This document shows positions 27,152 through 34,950 of a stretch of 64,000 nt of DNA, in pieces (position 1 is the first letter of the stretch; each line of letters begins with the position of its first letter). Both the position numbers and the translations under genes were made by a program. The notes under the pieces are model-generated. The model worked only from the letters and a program-made list of their open reading frames with translations. It was not told the DNA's origin and did no database searches. The DNA is from Arthrobacter terricola (GTDB taxonomy: Bacteria > Actinomycetota > Actinomycetes > Actinomycetales > Micrococcaceae): positions 1-64,000 of the forward strand of contig NZ_SMRU01000018.1 in assembly GCF_004354015.1 (NCBI RefSeq), read 5' to 3'.

Positions 27152-27360
27152 TGGGCCATCTTGGTGGATCCGCCGTCGAGGTTGATGACACTGACCATGC
27201 CCAGTGAACGGGCGACATCGGCTGCCTCCTTGATGCTCAGGCCCGGCAACGCTGTCTGACGGTCGTCGGCAGTGACGATCGGTGTGCGGCCCGGGGCGTC
27301 GATGTCGGCGATGGTGCACGGATTGCGCTGCTTCGGTGGGGGAAGGTTCCATGGGGTTCC
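27147..27360 (-). pseudogene. Remnant of a phosphodiester glycosidase (NAGPA domain, PF09992)
   Basis: Reading the minus strand from 27360 gives 'RNPCTIADIDAPGRTPIVTA', 'DDRQTALPGLSIKEAADVAR' and 'SLGMVSVINLDGGSTKMAQ'. This matches the C-terminal core of the NAGPA/phosphodiester-glycosidase family: (N)PRTA, a VDGRQ-like segment, L..LA..(M)..LGA..A.NLDGGGSTTM. There is no start, the glycine-rich motif is short by one Gly and the frame runs into the terminator, so only about 70 residues survive. The ghost of a phosphodiester-cleaving enzyme fits this neighbourhood. Confidence 0.6.
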
Positions 27361-27385
27361 GCTGGCAATTACTGGACCGTGGCCG

Positions 27386-28972
27386 TTACTGCACGGTGAC
27401 CATCACCGACTGCCACCCGGAGGCTCCGTCGGGCACCGGATCGGCGCGCTGTTCGGTCTGGAGTTGCCCGGTGCCGTCAGTGGCCCGGACCTTGATGTAG
27501 TGCGGGCCGGGGGTGGCGTCCCATTCGTAGGACCACTGCCGCCAGGTGAGGGTGGAGGCTTCGGCGGAAAGGGTGGCTTCGGCCCACGGGCCGTTGTCGA
27601 TCTGGATTTCCACTTTGCTGATGCCCCGCGTCTGGGCCCATGCTGTCCCGCCGACGGCGACTTTCCCGGCGGGCACTTTCGCGAAGGACTTGGGCACTTC
27701 CACGCGGGCCATGGTTTTGATGGGGCCGTGCTCGGACCACCCACGGGTGGTCCAGTACGCTTTATTGTCGGCGAAGCGGGTTACTTCCAGGTCCACCACC
27801 CACTTGGTGGCCGAGACAAACCCGTAGAGGCCCGGGACCACCATCCGCACGGGGTAGCCGTGCTCGAGCGGGAGCGGCTCCCCGTTCATACCGATGGCCA
27901 GCATCGCGTCACGGCCGTCCTGCAGGACCTCCAGGGGAGTGGAGGCGCTGAAGCCGTCGACGGAGGTGGAGAGCACCATGTCTGCCCCACCTGTGGGCTT
28001 GGCCCGGGCAAGGACGTCGCGGAGGGGCAGGCCAAGCCATGTGGCGTTTCCGACAAGGTCACCGCCGACCGGGTTGGACACACAGGTAAGGGTAATGTGC
28101 GATTCGATCAGGCCGGCGTCAAGCAGGTCCTCGAAGGTGAGGGTTACTTCCTGTTCCACCATCCCGTGGACGCGCAGCTTCCAGTCATTGACGTTGATTT
28201 CCGGCACGCTCAGGGCGGTGTCGATCCGGTAAAACGCGTTGTTGGGCGTCAGCCACGGCGTGACGCCCGGCACGGACGATTGGACTCCGGGCGGCACCGG
28301 GGCTGCGGCCTTCGCCGGCGACGGCAGGCGCAGTGCCTGACGCGCCTGGCTGACATTGCTGCGCGCGGCACTGAGCAGCCGCCCGCCCGCTGCGGTGACC
28401 GCGGCAGCTACTGCAGTGATCCCGGCAGCAGCGAAAAAACGACGGCGGCTGGTGCCGACGCTCTGGCCTTGGTTGTTGGGGTCGGCGTCGGTGCCTGCGG
28501 GAGCTTCCGGCCGCGCCTTCAGTCTCCACAACAGCACCACGAGGCGGCGCAGGACCACGAGGCCGGCGAGGGTTCCCAGCACTGAAGGGATGGCATCGGC
28601 GGATCCCACCCCGGCACGGGTCACGACGCAGGCCACAATCACGGCTCCCATGAACAACACTCCCAGCACACCCAGGGCCCAGTTCCGGTAAGCCACCACG
28701 CCCAGCACGCAGGCCAGCACGGCGATGGTCAGTCCCATGCCCGCAAACAGTGCAGCCTTGTCGTTCGTGCCGAACGTGGTGACCGCAAAGTCCTTCATCC
28801 AGGGCGGCGTGAAGTCGATGAACGTGGACCCCAGCGCGAACAGCGGGGTCGCCCTGGAAGTGAAGAATGCGCCGATCAGTTCCGCAACGGAAAGCACGAC
28901 GGCGGCTGACACCACGCCTGCCAATGCGGCCAAACCGTCGGGTCCTGTGGACCGGCCTCGAAGTTTTGTCAT
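27386..28972 (-). CDS. Membrane-anchored molybdopterin-dependent oxidoreductase (SUOX family)
   Basis: 528 aa from the ATG at 28972. Four N-terminal membrane segments (about residues 10-155) and a fifth following a twin-arginine-like 'TSRRRFFAAAGITAVAAAV' (about 180) precede a sulfite-oxidase-fold domain. That domain starts 'PWLTPNNAFYRIDTALSVP' and carries the Mo-ligand Cys in 'ITLTCVSNPVGGDLVGNATW'. A C-terminal Mo-co dimerisation domain follows. The active site is expected outside the membrane. Substrate is not predictable; relatives act as sulfite, sulfoxide or nitrate oxidoreductases. The start has only a weak ribosome site. Confidence 0.9.
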   Translation of the reverse strand: MTKLRGRSTGPDGLAALAGVVSAAVVLSVAELIGAFFTSRATPLFALGSTFIDFTPPWMKDFAVTTFGTNDKAALFAGMGLTIAVLACVLGVVAYRNWALGVLGVLFMGAVIVACVVTRAGVGSADAIPSVLGTLAGLVVLRRLVVLLWRLKARPEAPAGTDADPNNQGQSVGTSRRRFFAAAGITAVAAAVTAAGGRLLSAARSNVSQARQALRLPSPAKAAAPVPPGVQSSVPGVTPWLTPNNAFYRIDTALSVPEINVNDWKLRVHGMVEQEVTLTFEDLLDAGLIESHITLTCVSNPVGGDLVGNATWLGLPLRDVLARAKPTGGADMVLSTSVDGFSASTPLEVLQDGRDAMLAIGMNGEPLPLEHGYPVRMVVPGLYGFVSATKWVVDLEVTRFADNKAYWTTRGWSEHGPIKTMARVEVPKSFAKVPAGKVAVGGTAWAQTRGISKVEIQIDNGPWAEATLSAEASTLTWRQWSYEWDATPGPHYIKVRATDGTGQLQTEQRADPVPDGASGWQSVMVTVQ

Positions 28973-29148
28973 GCCGGTGATTCGGAGCCACAGGCTGTGG
29001 GGATTGACGGGCCGGGCGACGAAAACACAGTGACCTGTCCGACCGGGACCTGATGCGTGGAACAGCCTGCTCCTGGCTGCGGGACAGAACGAGGAGCCAA
29101 TGCCACCGCCTGTGCAATTCAAAACGGCGCATTTGCGACAAAATCCTT

Positions 29149-29203
29149 AAAAGCCCCGAGGCCTGAGAGCGGTGCGGTACCGTGCTCAGGCCCAGAGGCT
29201 TTT
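29149..29203 (-). terminator. Terminator hairpin downstream of the fasciclin lipoprotein gene
   Basis: AAAAGCC (29149-29155) pairs with GGCTTTT (29197-29203) and GGCCTGAG (29160-29167) pairs with CTCAGGCC (29185-29192), giving an interrupted 15-bp stem that ends in T/A runs on both strands. It sits between the fasciclin gene stop and the oxidoreductase start. Confidence 0.8.
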
Positions 29204-29278
29204 GTTGGTCCTGACTTGGTCGATATTTCGCGGGACCAGCCAGTGTCTTTCCGGTGGTGACGGGCTTAGCCCGGCCGA

Positions 29279-29953
29279 TTACTTGGGCATAAGGACCGAG
29301 TCGACCAGGTAGACGGTGGCGTTCTTGGTCTTGACCCCGCCGCAGATGACGTTGGCGTTGTCGACCTTGAGGTTGTCTCCACTGCCGGTGACCGTGACGG
29401 AGCCGCCTTCCACGGTGGTGTGGGTGCCGGCGATCTTGTCCGGAGTGATCTGGCCGGGGACCACGTGGTAGGTCAGGATCTTGCTCAGCAGCGCGTCGTC
29501 GGTCTTAAGACTCGCAAGGGTGGCCGGGTCCACTTTCTTGAAGGCGTCATCAACCGGTGCGAAGACGGTGAATTCACCGCCGTTGAGGGTGTCGACCAGG
29601 TTGACCTTCGGGTTGAGCTTGCCCGACACAGCCGAAGTGAGCGTGGTCAGGAGAGGGTTGTTGGATGCTGCGACAGCCACCGGGTCCAAGGCCATGCCTG
29701 CCACCGAGCCTGCGCCGGTGGGGACCTGCTGGGCATAAGCGGCGCACCCGGGACCGACCAGATTCGCCGCCGGGTCCATGCTGCCGGCTGACGCGCTGGC
29801 TGAGCTGCTCGCTGACATGGTCGGTGCTGGGCTGGAAGCAGCCGGAGCAGAGGAATTAGCGGTCGTCGCCGATCCGCCGCAGGCGGTCAGGCTGAGCAGC
29901 GCGGCGGCTGCGATGCCCGTAACAGTGAGGGTAGTGCGCTTGATGGTCCGCAT
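29279..29953 (-). CDS. Fasciclin (FAS1) domain lipoprotein
   Basis: 224-aa exported lipoprotein. Start at 29953 with AAGGAGAA 6 nt upstream; signal peptide [20 protein letters not shown] with lipobox 'LTAC'. A Ser/Ala/Pro linker (about 25-60) leads to one FAS1 domain with '[19 protein letters not shown]', '[20 protein letters not shown]' and the C-terminal '[12 protein letters not shown]'. FAS1 lipoproteins (MPB70/MPT83 type) act in surface adhesion or matrix binding. Often seen near molybdenum oxidoreductases and anti-sigma systems in actinobacteria; here it is monocistronic with its own terminator. Confidence 0.93.
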   Translation of the reverse strand: MRTIKRTTLTVTGIAAAALLSLTACGGSATTANSSAPAASSPAPTMSASSSASASAGSMDPAANLVGPGCAAYAQQVPTGAGSVAGMALDPVAVAASNNPLLTTLTSAVSGKLNPKVNLVDTLNGGEFTVFAPVDDAFKKVDPATLASLKTDDALLSKILTYHVVPGQITPDKIAGTHTTVEGGSVTVTGSGDNLKVDNANVICGGVKTKNATVYLVDSVLMPK

Positions 29954-30286
29954 CTGAGTTCTCCTTGAAATAGTCGGGTGCTGCGCCGGACCGGATCCAG
30001 GTGCCTGCTTTCGCAGGTTCGTCACAACCCCAGCCGTGTCCGGTGCCTTACTCGCTATTCGGCCCAGGCAAGGAGGTGGATGGGTCACGGCCAAAGAAAC
30101 TTCGCGGGCCAATGCGATCTGCGGCGCAGGCGGTCCCAGCACCCGTGCTCTGCCGGCGTGAAGGGTGGTTGTCGCTCGTTGGTCTTTCCGTGTGCCGTGC
30201 GAGGGGGAGCACTCAAGAGGCATTTGCTGAGTGCTTTGCCCGGGGGACGTCAGCCGTCTGGTTTCCGAGGATGCGTCCGGCTTGGA
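29954..30286. other. Intergenic region between fasciclin gene and dead Doc gene
   Basis: Contains the promoter of the fasciclin gene on the minus strand. The rest has no family-like frame. An antitoxin partner for the Doc remnant would be expected here, but none can be read. Confidence 0.4.
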
Positions 30287-30567
30287 ATGCAACCCGTCAC
30301 AGTCATGGGGGAGGAAGCCTACTCCGGTCTGGCGGTGAAGGCGGCTGCCCTCCTTGAATCGGTGGCACGATTCCGTCCGCTTATCGACGGCAACAAGCGC
30401 ACCGCCTGGACGTTGATGGTCTTGCTGTTGTGGATCAATGGATACCGCCACGACTTCACGACCGAGGAAGGCTTCGGCCTCGTGGTGGGGTGGCCGCCGG
30501 CGACATTGACCTGAGTGAATCCGCCGCGGCGATTTCAAAGCATCTCCACCCACGCCAGCCACGCTGA
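30287..30567 (+). pseudogene. Decayed Doc/Fic-family toxin
   Basis: The frame from about 30287 reads '[20 protein letters not shown]', then '[17 protein letters not shown]' and '[20 protein letters not shown]'. This is the C-terminal half of a Doc (death-on-curing) protein, whose Fic motif is HPFx(D/E)GNKR. Here the catalytic His is replaced by Arg (RPLIDGNKR). A frameshift near 30492 moves the tail '[19 protein letters not shown]' into another frame, and the N-terminal third is missing. Three independent lesions make it a pseudogene. Confidence 0.75.
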
Positions 30568-30911
30568 CAATCTCAAAGACGCGTCCACGCGCACCCCCAA
30601 AATTTGCATGTTCCCTGAGGGACTATGCCGTTGCCCAGCTGCGTGAAGTCCCTGCGGCAACCATTCGTGTCGGGGTGCCGGAAGAGCAACGAAGCCTTCG
30701 TGCCAGCAGCCCGGCACGGACTATGGCCCTACCGGCGACCGGGACATCCAACGTTGCCCTTCGGGCACCACCGCGCTCCGCCGAGGACCCCGACGTACCT
30801 CGACGACGTCGGCTTCGCCAGCCCGGGATTGGATTGAACCAGGAGCATGCCGCAATCGTCCTTAGTTGCAAGCCCGCACTCCGCGTGTGCCCTTTCTTGA
30901 GGATGGTTACA
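30568..30911. other. Region between Doc remnant and lipoprotein genes
   Basis: The sequence is open in a plus frame from 30675 into the next gene, but residues before 30912 are Arg/Pro/Ala-rich and family-less. I treat them as untranslated or as debris. No terminator or clear operator seen. Confidence 0.35.
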
Positions 30912-31313
30912 GTGAAAATTCCTCGCCCCGCGCTTGCCGTGGCAGCGCTGGGCACCACCTTATTGCTCGGAGCCTGCTTCGGCGGACAGCCCGCCGCTCC
31001 GGCGCCCCCCACGTCCCCGGTGAGCACCACACGCGCTCCAATCCCAGTGTCACCTTCGCCTAACGTCACCACCGGGACTCCGCCCACGCCGTCGACGCCG
31101 GTCGCACCGCCGGCAGTCCCATCGGCCACAGTCCCGCCAGCCGTTGTTCCGCCCCCGGTACAGGTACCCCCCGTGCAGGCGCCCCCGCCCATGGTGCGGG
31201 TCCCGGCGCCCGCCCCGCCCCGTATGGTTCCGCCGCCCCCGCGGCACCCCAATGGCGGCGACCATGACGGTGACGATAACGGTGGACCGGAGGACGGCGA
31301 TGGTAACAGGTAA
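30912..31313 (+). CDS. Proline/valine-rich lipoprotein
   Basis: About 133 aa from the GTG at 30912, which has TTGAGG 9 nt upstream; an ATG at 30903 sits directly on that site. The signal peptide 'KIPRPALAVAALGTTLLLGA' ends at a lipobox Cys (LGAC). The mature protein is almost wholly low-complexity: Thr/Ser/Pro, then repeats such as 'PPAVVPPPVQVPPVQAPPP', ending in an acidic Gly/Asp tail 'NGGDHDGDDNGG'. It is probably a cell-wall-spanning extension. The next lipoprotein start overlaps its end by 14 nt, so they are likely co-translated. Confidence 0.65.
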   Translation: MKIPRPALAVAALGTTLLLGACFGGQPAAPAPPTSPVSTTRAPIPVSPSPNVTTGTPPTPSTPVAPPAVPSATVPPAVVPPPVQVPPVQAPPPMVRVPAPAPPRMVPPPPRHPNGGDHDGDDNGGPEDGDGNR

Positions 31314-31929
31314 CGCCTGGGTTCGGCTGAGGTCAACGCTATCCGCGCGGCTGTTTGTGATGTCTGCGGCCGGGATCATGGCAATCGCCGGGTGCAGTTC
31401 CGCTGCCCGGACCCCGCCGCCGACTTCCCGGTCCACGGATATCCCTTTTGCGTGGTTCAGCGCGTCCCCGGCACCGACGGGGTGGAAAACCATGGATCTT
31501 GCAGACGGCAACGGAGTCCTTTCAATCCCACCCGATGCCAGGGCAGCGGAAAACGACCCCGGGAGCGTATCCGCAACCGTCATATCCTCCACTGGCGAAC
31601 TGCGGATATACCTCAATGCCACCCCGCAGCAGGGCGATGAGTCGCTGGACAACTGGAACACCTTCCGGCTCGACCACCTGACGGATGAGAACTCCTCATC
31701 GCCGACCAAGTTCAGTGCCCGTACCGGAATGGCTTTCCGCGGAGGGACGGGTTCGTGCGTGGACGACAGCTATGTGACTCACATCGGCAACAACCGCTAC
31801 CGTGAGATCGCCTGCTTTGTGGTGGGAAGCCGGGGCGGCAGCGTCCTGATAGCGGCGGCCCCCGCCGAATCTTGGCCTCTTTATGCTCCAGTCCTGGAAC
31901 GGGCAGTGAATTCGTATCAAGCCAGGTAG
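31300..31929 (+). CDS. Hypothetical lipoprotein
   Basis: 209 aa from the ATG at 31300, with GGAGG exactly 6 nt upstream. The signal peptide 'STLSARLFVMSAAGIMAIAG' ends at Cys (IAGC). The mature domain is compact: 'GWKTMDLADGNGVLSIPPDA', 'WNTFRLDHLTDENS', one likely disulfide pair (Cys in 'GSCVDDSY' and 'EIACFVVG') and a C-terminal amphipathic helix. It resembles the PsbP-like/LpqN surface-lipoprotein architecture in general shape only; no family is claimed. It overlaps and is probably coupled to the proline-rich lipoprotein gene. Confidence 0.7.
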   Translation: MVTGNAWVRLRSTLSARLFVMSAAGIMAIAGCSSAARTPPPTSRSTDIPFAWFSASPAPTGWKTMDLADGNGVLSIPPDARAAENDPGSVSATVISSTGELRIYLNATPQQGDESLDNWNTFRLDHLTDENSSSPTKFSARTGMAFRGGTGSCVDDSYVTHIGNNRYREIACFVVGSRGGSVLIAAAPAESWPLYAPVLERAVNSYQAR

Positions 31930-32176
31930 GGCGAGTGGTCCATGTCGGTCAAAGCGGCGTGGGATTGTATTGACAGTCAGGTGATGAACATCGATCGGAC
32001 CTGCACGCGCAGCTGTTGGGGTGCCTTCCGATTGGGGATCCAGTTGAGCGACGATGGCGGCTGCTTTGAGGACATCCTGTTGGAGCCCCTCGTCCTTCGA
32101 TGACGGAACTTAACGGCGCCTGCCGGAGGCTTCGGCACTTTGCTTGTCTTCGGAGGCCGGCGGCTGAGCCTGGCGG

Positions 32177-32545
32177 ATGCAGCCGTGCGATAGTTGCGGC
32201 ATGGGGAGGCGGAGGAATCGGATTGCTGGTGGAGTGCTGGGCGCCTTGCTTGTTGTCGTTCTCATTTCAGTAGGGGTTCAGCTCTGGAACGTGCATCAGC
32301 TAACCTCTGATTGGCTGCTTTGGCCCAAGGCGGTTCCCTCCAAGGTCCCGTTCGCCAGTCGTGATTACCAATGCGGGCCGAACCCGGTACCATTCACCCG
32401 TTCTTTCGACGGCTTGACCGTGCAGAGCAAAACAGCCGGCGGAGCTGATATCTACGCGATCGCACCGGGAAACGGCACCGCGACTTGGATCGTGATCAAG
32501 ACAGACAGGACCACCTACACGTGCAATCTCGTGGGCGGTCCCTAG
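32177..32545 (+). CDS. Small membrane-anchored hypothetical protein
   Basis: 122 aa (or 114 aa from the ATG at 32201). One N-terminal membrane helix 'IAGGVLGALLVVVLISVGVQ' follows a basic GRRRNR stretch, giving an N-in, C-out topology. The extracytoplasmic part carries two cysteines ('DYQCGPNP', 'TYTCNLVGG') that could form a disulfide, and ends in beta-rich sequence. No family recognised. Confidence 0.55.
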   Translation: MQPCDSCGMGRRRNRIAGGVLGALLVVVLISVGVQLWNVHQLTSDWLLWPKAVPSKVPFASRDYQCGPNPVPFTRSFDGLTVQSKTAGGADIYAIAPGNGTATWIVIKTDRTTYTCNLVGGP

Positions 32546-32864
32546 CCGCTGCCGAGCAGTCCCAGCTGAAGGCTGCAACGCGATTTCCGGTTCTGGTTGC
32601 TGCGGTCACGGTCTCTCGCAATAGGCCGACTATGAGAGCGTTCGTCGACACGGCTGCTGAAACGCTGGGATCAGAGCCCGGTGACCCAGTGGCTTTCCTC
32701 GATGTGATCGCAGCCCTGCCAAAGTACGGCATAAGTACGACTGTACGTGATGACTTCTAATGAATTAGGATCTAAATTTAGATTCTAAATCAAGTGCGTA
32801 GACGAAGCTTGATCGCCGAAAGCCGGCAGCGGCTGACGGCCAGACCGGATCACCGTAACGACCA
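32546..32864. other. Intergenic region with an AT-rich operator
   Basis: A plus-strand frame ending at 32760 ('FVDTAAETLGSEPGDPVAFL') reads like a protein tail but has no recognisable start or family. After 32760 the DNA turns AT-rich and holds the TCTAAAT palindromes listed separately, then about 75 nt of leader to the next gene. Confidence 0.35.
32770..32790. promoter_or_regulatory. Triple half-site operator (TCTAAAT) before the Gfo/Idh-ThuA operon
   Basis: ATCTAAATTTAGAT (32770-32783) is a perfect 14-bp palindrome and ATTTAGATTCTAAAT (32776-32790) a perfect 15-bp one. They share an arm, so TCTAAAT occurs at 32771-32777 and again at 32784-32790 with an inverted TTTAGA between. It is about 75 nt upstream of the first oxidoreductase gene. 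No regulator gene is adjacent, so the binding protein is unknown. Confidence 0.65.
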
Positions 32865-33995
32865 ATGAGAGTCAAGATGAAAGAACAGGAAGCCGTGAGC
32901 ACTAAGAACGCTAGGTCCGTGAGCCTGAAAGTAGGCGTCGTCGGCATCGGTTGGGCCGGTCAGCAGCATCTTGAGGCCTACAGCAGGATCAGCGGCGTCG
33001 AGATCGTGGCCGCTGCGGGTATGGAGGAAGAGCTAATGGCTGCGATGAAGGAGCAGTACGGCATCCCGCATACCTTCGCACACTGGGAAGACATGATCGA
33101 GCTGGACGGTCTGGACGCCATCAGTGTCGCGGTTCCCACCTTCCTGCACGCACCGATCGCGATCGCTGCGCTGGAGAAGGGCATCCACGTCCTGAGTGAG
33201 AAGCCAATCGCGCGGAACGGCGTCGAAGGCCAGGCCATGGTCGATGCGGCCCGCAAGGCCGGCCGCGTGCTGGAGGTGGCCTTCAACCACCGCCGCCGCG
33301 GCGACATCCAGGCTCTTAAGTCCGTGATCGACCAAGGCGAACTCGGACGTCCGTACTACGCCAAGGCCGCGTGGCTGCGCCGCCGGGGCATCCCCACGCT
33401 CGGCAGCTGGTTCACCAACCCGGAACTGGCCGGCGGCGGCCCGCTAGCCGACATCGGCGTGCACGTGCTCGATTACGCCCTTCACCTGCTCGGCGAGCCC
33501 AAGGTGCTGGCGGTTTCGGCCAGCACGCACGCCGAGCTGGGCCCGCGCGGCCTGGGCGGCATGGTGGGATACAAGGCGTCTTCTACCTCCAATAAGTTCG
33601 AAGTGGAGGACTTCTCCTCCGCGTTCCTGCGCCTCGATGGCGGCGCCACGCTGGTGATCGAGGCAGGTTGGGCCAGCTACCGGAACCCGGAGGACGAAAT
33701 CAGCTTCCTCGTCTACGGCACCGACGGCGGCGCCGAACTCAAGGTGACCGGCAACGGGGGGCTGGAGAAGAACCAGCTCCACGTGTTCAAGGACAACGGC
33801 GTGGACAACGCCGACTACGTTCCGGTGATCGGCAGCAACGGCATGCACCAGCAGGTGGTGGAGGACTTCGTGGCCGCGGTGCGCGGCGGTGAAGCGGAAT
33901 GGGCCCGGCACGACGGCTCGCTTGCCCTGAACCGTGCATTGGTCATCGACGCCTGCTACCGGTCAGCCCTCGAGGGCCGGGAGGTACTTCTCTGA
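32865..33995 (+). CDS. Gfo/Idh/MocA-family oxidoreductase
   Basis: 376-aa NAD(P)-dependent sugar oxidoreductase. The Rossmann fingerprint is 'VGVVGIGWAGQQHLEAY'; the catalytic-lysine motif reads 'HVLSEKPIA', followed by 'EVAFNHRRRGDIQALKSVID' and 'GGPLADIGVHVLDYALHLLG', typical of the family C-terminal domain. In-frame ATGs at 32865 and 32877 and a GTG at 32895 (AGGAA upstream) are possible starts. The stop overlaps the ThuA gene start by one base. ThuB-type enzymes of this family oxidise disaccharides to 3-keto sugars; the partner suggests that here. Confidence 0.92.
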   Translation: MRVKMKEQEAVSTKNARSVSLKVGVVGIGWAGQQHLEAYSRISGVEIVAAAGMEEELMAAMKEQYGIPHTFAHWEDMIELDGLDAISVAVPTFLHAPIAIAALEKGIHVLSEKPIARNGVEGQAMVDAARKAGRVLEVAFNHRRRGDIQALKSVIDQGELGRPYYAKAAWLRRRGIPTLGSWFTNPELAGGGPLADIGVHVLDYALHLLGEPKVLAVSASTHAELGPRGLGGMVGYKASSTSNKFEVEDFSSAFLRLDGGATLVIEAGWASYRNPEDEISFLVYGTDGGAELKVTGNGGLEKNQLHVFKDNGVDNADYVPVIGSNGMHQQVVEDFVAAVRGGEAEWARHDGSLALNRALVIDACYRSALEGREVLL

Positions 33996-34744
33996 TGTCC
34001 GACCGGAAGCTGAACATCGTCGTCTGGAACGAAGGCGTCCACGAGGCCAACAACGATCCCGTCACCATGGCCGAAATGTATCCGGAAGGCATGCACGGGG
34101 CCATCGCCAGCGGACTGCGGTCCTACTATCCGGACGCGGACATCACGACGGCGACCCTCGCCGACTCCGGACACGGCCTGTCCGAGGAGGTGCTCGCCCG
34201 CACGGACGTGCTGTTGTGGTGGGGCCACATCGCCCACGGCGAGGTCAGCGAGGACGTCGTGGATCGGGTGCAGCGGCATGTGCTGGGCGGTATGGGTCTG
34301 GTGGTGCTGCACTCCGGGCACTTCGCTAAGGTCTTCACCCGTCTCCTTGGCACTACCTGCTCCTTGAAGTGGCGCAACGACGGCGAACGCGAACTGGTGT
34401 GGACGGTCAAGCCCTCTCATCCGATCGCCGCCGGGGTCGAAAGCCCCATCGTCATCCCCAAGCAGGAGATGTACGGCGAACTGTTCGACATCCCGGAGCC
34501 CGATGACCTCATCTTCATCAGCGCCTTCGAAGGCGGCGAGGTGTTCCGCTCTGGCGTGACCTTCTCGCGCGGCAAAGGCCGGATCTTCTACTTCAGCCCC
34601 GGCGACCAGGAATACCCGGTGTACCATCAGCCGCAGATCCAGAAGGTCATCGCCAACGGCGTGGGCTGGGTGGCACAGCCAGAACAGTTCCGCGAAGCCC
34701 CAGGGGTATCAAACCCTGCCCGCGAGTACTTCGAAAAACACTGA
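33995..34744 (+). CDS. ThuA-domain protein (trehalose-utilisation type)
   Basis: 249 aa, class I glutamine-amidotransferase-like ThuA fold: 'NIVVWNEGVHEANN', 'DVLLWWGHIAHGEVSEDVVD', 'GMGLVVLHSGHFAKVF', 'GKGRIFYFSPGDQEYPVYH'. ThuA works with ThuB (Gfo/Idh) in keto-trehalose/keto-sucrose catabolism in rhizobia. Its start codon overlaps the stop of the upstream Gfo/Idh gene (TGATG), so the two are translationally coupled. The specific disaccharide is unknown. Confidence 0.92.
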   Translation: MSDRKLNIVVWNEGVHEANNDPVTMAEMYPEGMHGAIASGLRSYYPDADITTATLADSGHGLSEEVLARTDVLLWWGHIAHGEVSEDVVDRVQRHVLGGMGLVVLHSGHFAKVFTRLLGTTCSLKWRNDGERELVWTVKPSHPIAAGVESPIVIPKQEMYGELFDIPEPDDLIFISAFEGGEVFRSGVTFSRGKGRIFYFSPGDQEYPVYHQPQIQKVIANGVGWVAQPEQFREAPGVSNPAREYFEKH

Positions 34745-34950
34745 GGCCGAGTGGTTTCCGGGGATAGCGTGTGATCAATCCGACGGGGAGGCATCCCCTC
34801 CCACGTGCTGTACGCGATGGTCTCAACCGCCAAGCACGTGGAATCCGAATTCTTTCTGGACATCACAAGCAATCCACCCGCCTCGGAGACAGACCCTGAG
34901 GGCTGGACACCCCAGATAGCTACTCTCTAGAAGCAGCGAGGAAATACATC

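Noticed and set aside
25535..27352. 605-codon minus-strand frame opposite the PHP phosphoesterase
   Set aside because: Antisense to a clearly conserved gene. Only its first part overlaps a real remnant, the NAGPA ghost, which is in a different frame.
27272..28585. 437-codon + strand frame opposite the molybdopterin oxidoreductase
   Set aside because: Gly/His/Asp-rich shadow; the opposite strand has the SUOX motifs.
30623..31336. Gly/Thr-rich minus-strand frame opposite the proline-rich lipoprotein
   Set aside because: Direct antisense product of the proline codon repeats (CCN read as GGN); no ribosome site.
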